Source of the DNA: Warburgia ugandensis
Lineage: Eukaryota > Streptophyta > Magnoliopsida > Canellales > Canellaceae
Direction: 5' to 3'
Assembly: GCA_035236585.1 (NCBI GenBank)
Contig: CP141127.1
Coordinates: forward strand, 45,088,001 to 45,152,000
Length of the DNA: 64,000 nucleotides
This document shows positions 58,366 through 64,000 of the stretch, one piece after another. Within the stretch, counting starts at the first letter, position 1. The number at the start of each line of letters is the position of its first letter. The translations under genes and the position numbers were made by a program. Below the pieces are notes generated by a model. The model was not told the origin of the DNA, ran no database searches, and was given only the letters and a program-made list of their open reading frames with translations.

Positions 58366-61158
58366 TTGATACCTAACTAAGGGTCCCTTTGCAACACATG
58401 CAGGTGGACTAACCAACGGTCTTTTTGCAACACATGTAGGAGGACTAACTAATGGTCCATTTGAAACACATGCAAGCAGACTAACCAATGGTCCATTTGA
58501 AACATGCAAGCGGACTAACCAATGGTCCATTTGCAACACATGTAGGTAGACTAACCAATTGATAATCACAACCAATAGATCAACATCATACATCTTAAAT
58601 CATATAAAATAGTACATGTACTTTATGCAAAGCCATGTATCTAAAGTATTCATTCCAAAGCATGGCTCAATAGACAAAACAATTCATATTCATATTCATA
58701 CATCTCAAATAATATCATATGATGTGTATACTACACACAAAACCCTGCATTTTCAAGCATTCCTTCAAATTCTTCCTCATGTCTCAAAAGTAAAGTAGAC
58801 ATTTGAATACTTTAAACTGAATGATTCATTATTCTTTCAAAATTAGGTACACAACATGTTTAAAATCATATATAAATTTACATGCATCATATATAAGAAT
58901 GTCGGATAAGGAATAGATGATAAATCATGAATCTACATGAAAATCCAATATGCCCAAATAACATACATATGCATCCATCATCGGTATAATCAAACCATTC
59001 TAACCCAAAAATGGTTCACAACTATTTTCTCATTTTGAAATTCATTTGAAGCTTGGTAGTATCAAATTACCTACCTCTTACGATTCTCTCTGATTTTGAT
59101 TGTGTCAACTTTAACTTGGATGGCTACTCATCTTGAATCAATCTTCTTATTTGGTATCGAGTAACATCTAAATAGCCAATCAATATAAAACATGTTTAAT
59201 TTTTAGTTCTCACATTAAAAATTTGTTTCTTTAATATCAAATATTATTTCATATAACTCAGATCACCATTATGATATGATATTCACCCTTTAGACTATTG
59301 ATTCCACTATTGAAACTTGTGGGATCTTGATTTCTCTCATCATCGAATCTTGTTAGCCAATGAATCATGTTTTGGTCTTTCAATTTATTAGTTTCTCATT
59401 TCAAGTCCACGATCAGAGCTCGAATGAAGTGATTCAAATTCTAACCAATAGTTAATCATCCACATAATGAAGGTTTGCTAGGTCTAATTGCACTTTTTCA
59501 TATACTCCAACAAACTGATCGGCGATTGGAACTCTAACTAAGTAGTTAGAGTTCCAATCAGCCATAGATCATCAATAAATAGATCATCTGATAGTTAAGA
59601 TTTGTTTACAAGTATAAATATAAATCTATAGTGGTCAGATCTATGGTTGATAGACTACTGACCTTTGAATATGATCCGATCAGTGTATGACAAGACATGG
59701 ATTGATGATTGGAAATGCTAATGGAATGACTAAGGCTTCAATCAGTCATCCATCATCATAGAAAGGGTTACAAGGTTTCAATTATTGAAAAATTAGGAAT
59801 CCAACAATGTTAAGTAGTTTGATATGAGTGTAATAGTACATACATTGATGATCAGAGCTATAACAGAATTGTGGGGGTTCTGATTGATCATCGATCTTAG
59901 GTGATAGGGGTGAATACAATGAAATAATCCTTTGATCACTAGCCTAGATGTAATTTCATAGGTAAAATCACACAAAATCCTTAAATCTAGGACACATTCT
60001 TCACTAGAATTGAAATCTAAGAAGATTGGTGAAGATCTTTACCTCAAAGGGGTGTTTTTATCTTTATCCTTCACTGCGTTGGTCTCCGATTGTGATTGTT
60101 TGTTCCTATCCATGTGGATCTCCATTGAAATTCCTTTGGATCACAATTTAACCAAAGGGGTTTTGCTCTAGACTTTGGGAGGAGCAAGGTGAATGTTTGG
60201 ATCTCTAAATTCGAGTTGTCTACTTCATTGGTCAACCTCGGACCCGATGAATTTCTCCTCACTGTTGGTGTTCCACCCAAAAATCCAATGCCAAACTCTT
60301 CAAATTGATCTATAATGACTATATAAGAGTTTTCCAAGATTTATCATCAATAAAAGTTGAGATAGTCATCAGCACACCACACTTTTCAGCCAAAATCCAG
60401 TGATAACTCCTTTGAATGTCTAATAGTTATGAAGCTTTGGTTCTTACTTGTGTGCTGAAGAGAATGATCGGCTCGAATTGGATAATCTGAGATGTTGTCT
60501 TCTCTAGTAAACCTCAGCAATTCCGACAAACCCACAACCTTTCTTTTCTCTTCTTGCCGGCGTGCTATGGCTTTCCCTGGCGAGCTGGCTTCTTCCCTTC
60601 TCTTTTTTTCTCCTTTCTTTCTCTCCCTCTCTTCTCCCTCTTCTCTTCTTCCCTTTCTTCTTTCCCTTTGTTATTCTTCCTTGTTTTCTCTCTTTATCAG
60701 GTTTTCCTTTTGTGTGTTGGGTTCAAAAAAAGACCTACAGTTTGTTTCCTTTCTCACTTAAGTGGGGAAGGGTGACAGTATCCATTCTGGCCCCTCCTTC
60801 AAGTATTTTAATTATTTAAAAGGTTTAATGATGATATTTTCATTATTCTAAACATCATAATCTATGTTAAAGAAAAAGGTGAGTCATACTAATGATGGTT
60901 TTTGAACTCCATTGATTGTCAAATTTTGATTTTTGCAAGTGGGTTCGCTGGTGAAATTATCAAATTACCCTTCATGAGAAAAATCACAACTTATTCATCC
61001 AAACTCTGCTTTTAGCAAGCTTAGTGTCGTTGGAATTGTCTTTTTGAGTACAATCCAAATATGAAGGTTTAGAACTTGATTTGATGTCCATAAAATTTTC
61101 ATTTTCTACAACTCCAAAATTTTACTTAAATTAAGATTTAAAAATCAAGGATGTTACA
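58366..61158 (-). mobile_element. LTR C segment, second copy (beta) with the LTR start
   Basis: It starts again at the minisatellite (58380-58560, about five units) and runs to the LTR start, TGTAACATCC on the minus strand at 61158. It contains the polypyrimidine tract (60590-60690) and the promoter-proximal block (about 60970-61090). Alpha and beta are tandem partial copies of one LTR. Confidence 0.85.
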
Positions 61159-63790
61159 TAACATCACGTATAGAATTGATGCAAACAATTGTTAAACAAA
61201 TGTGGGTGTCCATTCATAGGCATATATGTCACAATTTAACCATTGGATGAATCTGAATTTTGGATGCTTTAAAGTTCAAGAAGGCTACAATCGATGGTTA
61301 AGGTTTGAAATTTATCAAAATTGAGGAAGTCCACTCTTAATGAGAGGGTTGTGCCTTTTGTTTGCTAGTTACCCACCTTTTCAAGGAACAAGAGAGAGAT
61401 TCAATACTACATAGGGGGCTTTTAAAGTTAGTAAAAATTCTACTAGAAGTAGTATAAAAAATGAATTCTATCAAACCGACTTTAAAAGTCCTTGACTTTT
61501 AAAATCATTTAGCTAAACAGCTTTAAACGTCTATGAATCTTGAAGTTGTTTAGCTAAACAACTTTAAAAGTCATTATGAAGTTACCTTTAGGTCACTTTC
61601 CCCTAATATTTGTACTACTTAGTTAGCTAGGTCATGGTCAATATCAATAAATTTTATATGTGAAAATCTTCTTCTTTTTTAATTGGAAGCTAAATGATTA
61701 ATAGCAAAAATAAAATCTAATTCCAATTCTAAATATGATTCCTTAGAAAATGAAAAGTGGTAAATTGGAATTACCTTCATTATTTTTGTTAAAGCTCCCC
61801 AAATCCTACATATGTGAGAGCTTCGCACACCATGCTATCCTTTTTTTTATTCTTGTAAAAGTTGAAGGTGGAATTGCTTTTCTGTAGTTTAAGCCATTGA
61901 AACTATGCTACAATCTATGTTTTATCAAACATGCTTTTGTTGGTATTCTTTGTTATTTGGACCCTCTAAACATTGAAAATATTATAATTATAAACTTCTT
62001 CTTTTAGTAACAAGTTTAAGGGTTTATTTATGTGTTAGGTTATACAAAACATCTACCAATAGAGTGCAATTCTCCATGGAAGGTAATGATTTTACCATTC
62101 TTCTTTTATGACATTATAAGTTAGGAAAACTTTAGAAATTTAGTTTCAAGTTCATTTACCCAAATTCTTGATCAAGTGATGTGCATTCAGTCATAAGATA
62201 GAAATTACATTTACTAGTTTATACCATAGGTAGCTAGAACTAGGCATCCAAATTAAACCTTTGCATTTCAATGATAAATTAGTGCGATCAAGGCACCATT
62301 TGCGACTTATGTTAAGGAATTAACTTAGGATTAAATCATCCAAAATCCTAGGTTTTTTCACTAAAAAATGGCATTTAACCTTAACTAAAAAGGGTGCTAT
62401 CCTATAGATTTTTTGTAGTTGGTAATGCACTTTCCCTACACATTAATCATTTAAGAGATTATTTGTAGATAAATGGATGGATTTCATGTCAGATTATGTA
62501 AATTAGTGTTTAGAAGAGGATCGAGATGATTTTCAATTTTCAAGTGAGCCAAAACAAAAAATATGCCAAAATGGCTCAAATGCAGTTTAGATTCATGACA
62601 AGAAGGTTGCAAAAACAATCAGCAAGAGATTTACTGGACAAGCTTGGATAGACTATTTATCAAACATAGTGAATTTGAGGAACTAATCAACATGAATAAT
62701 ATTCAAATAAGAAAGAAATAGAATAGCACTAGAAGTACTTCTGCAGGAATGCCTCATGAGGGGCTTTCAGATATGAACAATCTCACAAACCAGATTTCAA
62801 GATATGGATGAGAAAGCCAAGACTTCATGACAAGGGGTTGGGTATAGAACAATTGGAAAACTTCCAATCATCAAGGATATGTTGTGTATCTGATAGCCAA
62901 TGATAGCCAATTTTTAAGTTTCTCCTATCTTTATTATATTTCTCAAACATCATTCAGAGATAAATAACAAAGAATATGCTTCCTCATCCTTGGAATCTTC
63001 GAAGCTAGTGGCTAAGTAGGCAAAAGAATTATCACTATTTACCAATGAAGACATAGAATGAGAAATGATAAACAATTAGGTGGAAGAATCTTAATTAAGG
63101 ACATTTCATCTCTTGTTTACTAAATGGGTTAAGAAGGCAGTAATTCCTTGATAGTTGCTTGAATCAAGTTGATTTATTGTTGTCTCTTCAAACACTCTGA
63201 GTAAATTCATTAGAGACAAACTTGATGTTTGATCCATAGACCTTCAAAGTCATAAGAGGCACAAGAGTAAGAAAGAAATACTCCATCAGTCACTTTTCAA
63301 GGTAGGTTTGTTAACTGAGACATCCTCAAGATACATTTATTCTAGTGGTTAATAATGCATAAAGAATAGAAGCTATAGGCTCTGAAAGTAAGCTAAGCAT
63401 TTGACAACAATAACAAAGCTCACAAATACCTATCCCTTCAACCCCAATATAGGAAGATATTTGCTTTCCTAAGCTAAGCATTGAAAACAAACGAAGCTCT
63501 AGTTAAAAACCCACATGCAAGCATAATCCCATCATCAATTCTACCAAATTTTTAGAATAATAATAACTCATTCATTGTTCTCTTGTAGCATGATCTATCA
63601 TGCATTTCAATCAGAAGCAAAAATTATAAAAATTGAAGTTCCAAATCCAACTTTGGTGTTAGGTGCATAAATCATGTATAGTGTTAAGTATTTAATATTG
63701 GCTAAAAGACCCCAAGTTTATCATTCAATTAGATCATCTAACTGTTCAAATTCCCAAAATTTGGCTTGATTGAAAATTTAGCTCAAATTG
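61159..63790. other. Right flank of element C, decayed repeat DNA
   Basis: No gene is recognised. The stretch 61200-61290 resembles 25890-25990. Nothing else is identified apart from a probable SINE fragment at 61801-61850. It is AT-rich with many stops in all frames. Confidence 0.5.
61801..61850 (+). mobile_element. Probable 3' fragment of an Au-type SINE
   Basis: The order of an ATATGTGAGAGCTTCGCAC string, CCATGCTATCC and a T8 tract parallels the tail of the intact Au SINE at 22290-22340 (GCATAGGCGAGAGCTTCATGCAC, then a T tract). No promoter part and no duplication were seen. Confidence 0.4.
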
Positions 63791-64000
63791 TGTCACGACC
63801 CGGGTTTTTATATGATGCAATGTTGATAAAAAGGCGAGATCTCTTGTTTTATAAATATGAAATGCATGAAAATCTTTTTCATTTGGAAAACAATCTTTCA
63901 TAAAAACCCTGAGTGTGAAAACACATTCTCCAATAATTTAGCCATGGGAAAGTTTAAATCAATATCATTCCCAAGAAAGTGTTAGTCACAGCCCCAGCTA
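63791..64000 (-). mobile_element. Start of another LTR (family J), truncated by the window edge
   Basis: TGTCACGACCCGGGTTTTTAT is the reverse complement of an LTR end like that of families A and B, followed by a diverged ACCCTGAGTGTGAAAACAC block that corresponds to their terminal 150 bp. The rest lies outside the window. Confidence 0.6.

Larger units (their letters stand above)
34708..61158 (-). mobile_element. Composite nest: minus-strand gypsy element C with insertions of A2 and two B solo LTRs
   Basis: The outer ends are TGTTATGACTC (left) and GGATGTTACA (right), flanked by CAACA (34703-34707) and TAACA (61159-61163), a 5-bp duplication with one mismatch. On the minus strand the order is 5' LTR (61158 to 43530, interrupted and rearranged), primer-binding site, gag, protease remnant, polypurine tract and 3' LTR (41157 to 34708, interrupted by solo LTR B). 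Subtracting the B insert and its duplication gives an LTR of about 3.8 kb. The interior is only about 2.4 kb, lacking RT, RNase H and integrase. Confidence 0.85.

Noticed and set aside
60492-60819. Phe/Ser/Leu-rich frames suggesting a signal peptide or membrane protein (also at 40545-40745 and 57906-58154)
   Set aside because: They are translations of the polypyrimidine tract of LTR C, with low complexity and in several overlapping frames.

Overview
This is a plant nuclear window, very probably from an angiosperm with a large, repeat-rich genome. The evidence is one spliced plant gene (a ZIP-family metal transporter close to ZIP6), an Au-type tRNA-derived SINE beside it, and almost wall-to-wall LTR retrotransposon sequence. 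The LTRs begin TGTAA, generate 5-bp target duplications, and carry a primer-binding site complementary to initiator-Met tRNA. The species cannot be named from the sequence. Most short reading frames here are chance frames in GC-rich or simple-repeat parts of LTRs. The family letters A, B, C, D, F, G, H and J are working names used only in this annotation.

Left third (1-21450): The 3' part of a non-coding family A element (A1) runs off the left edge and ends in a 3.1-kb LTR (2580-5679). A solo LTR of family D (6226-8299, minus, duplication TCAAA) and a solo LTR of family A (11283-14026, minus, duplication ATGTG) follow. The family A solo LTR sits inside an older family F LTR whose start is at 14420. 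From 14421 to about 21450 lies a decayed minus-strand Athila/Tat-like Ty3/gypsy element (G), with RT/RNase H remnants and a gag-like region.

Gene island (about 21450-24900): The Au SINE has a 19-bp target duplication. The ZIP transporter follows, with two exons, a 698-bp intron, a CT microsatellite in the presumed 3' UTR and a polyadenylation signal. A 0.9-kb direct duplication lies downstream.

Right part (27335-64000): A minus-strand element H shares the gag-like region of G, but no pol was seen in it. Beyond it lies a nest of elements. A 26.5-kb span (34708-61158) is one minus-strand gypsy element C with LTRs of about 3.8 kb, a gag/protease remnant and no other pol. Its 3' LTR is split by a solo LTR of family B (35788-38400). 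Its 5' LTR is split by a complete family A element (A2, about 44087-55411), and A2 is itself split by a second solo LTR of family B (48918-51551, minus, duplication CTAAC). The uninterrupted target of that last insertion can be read in A1 at about 1538-1556.

The most interesting signals are in the LTRs. Family A looks like a LARD: about 2.8-3.1-kb LTRs around about 3.5 kb of non-coding interior. Families A and B share the 3' half of their LTRs but not the 5' half. Two hairpins in the shared half are kept in every copy, partly through G-U compatible changes. A promoter-proximal block of about 100 bp recurs in at least five otherwise different LTR families.
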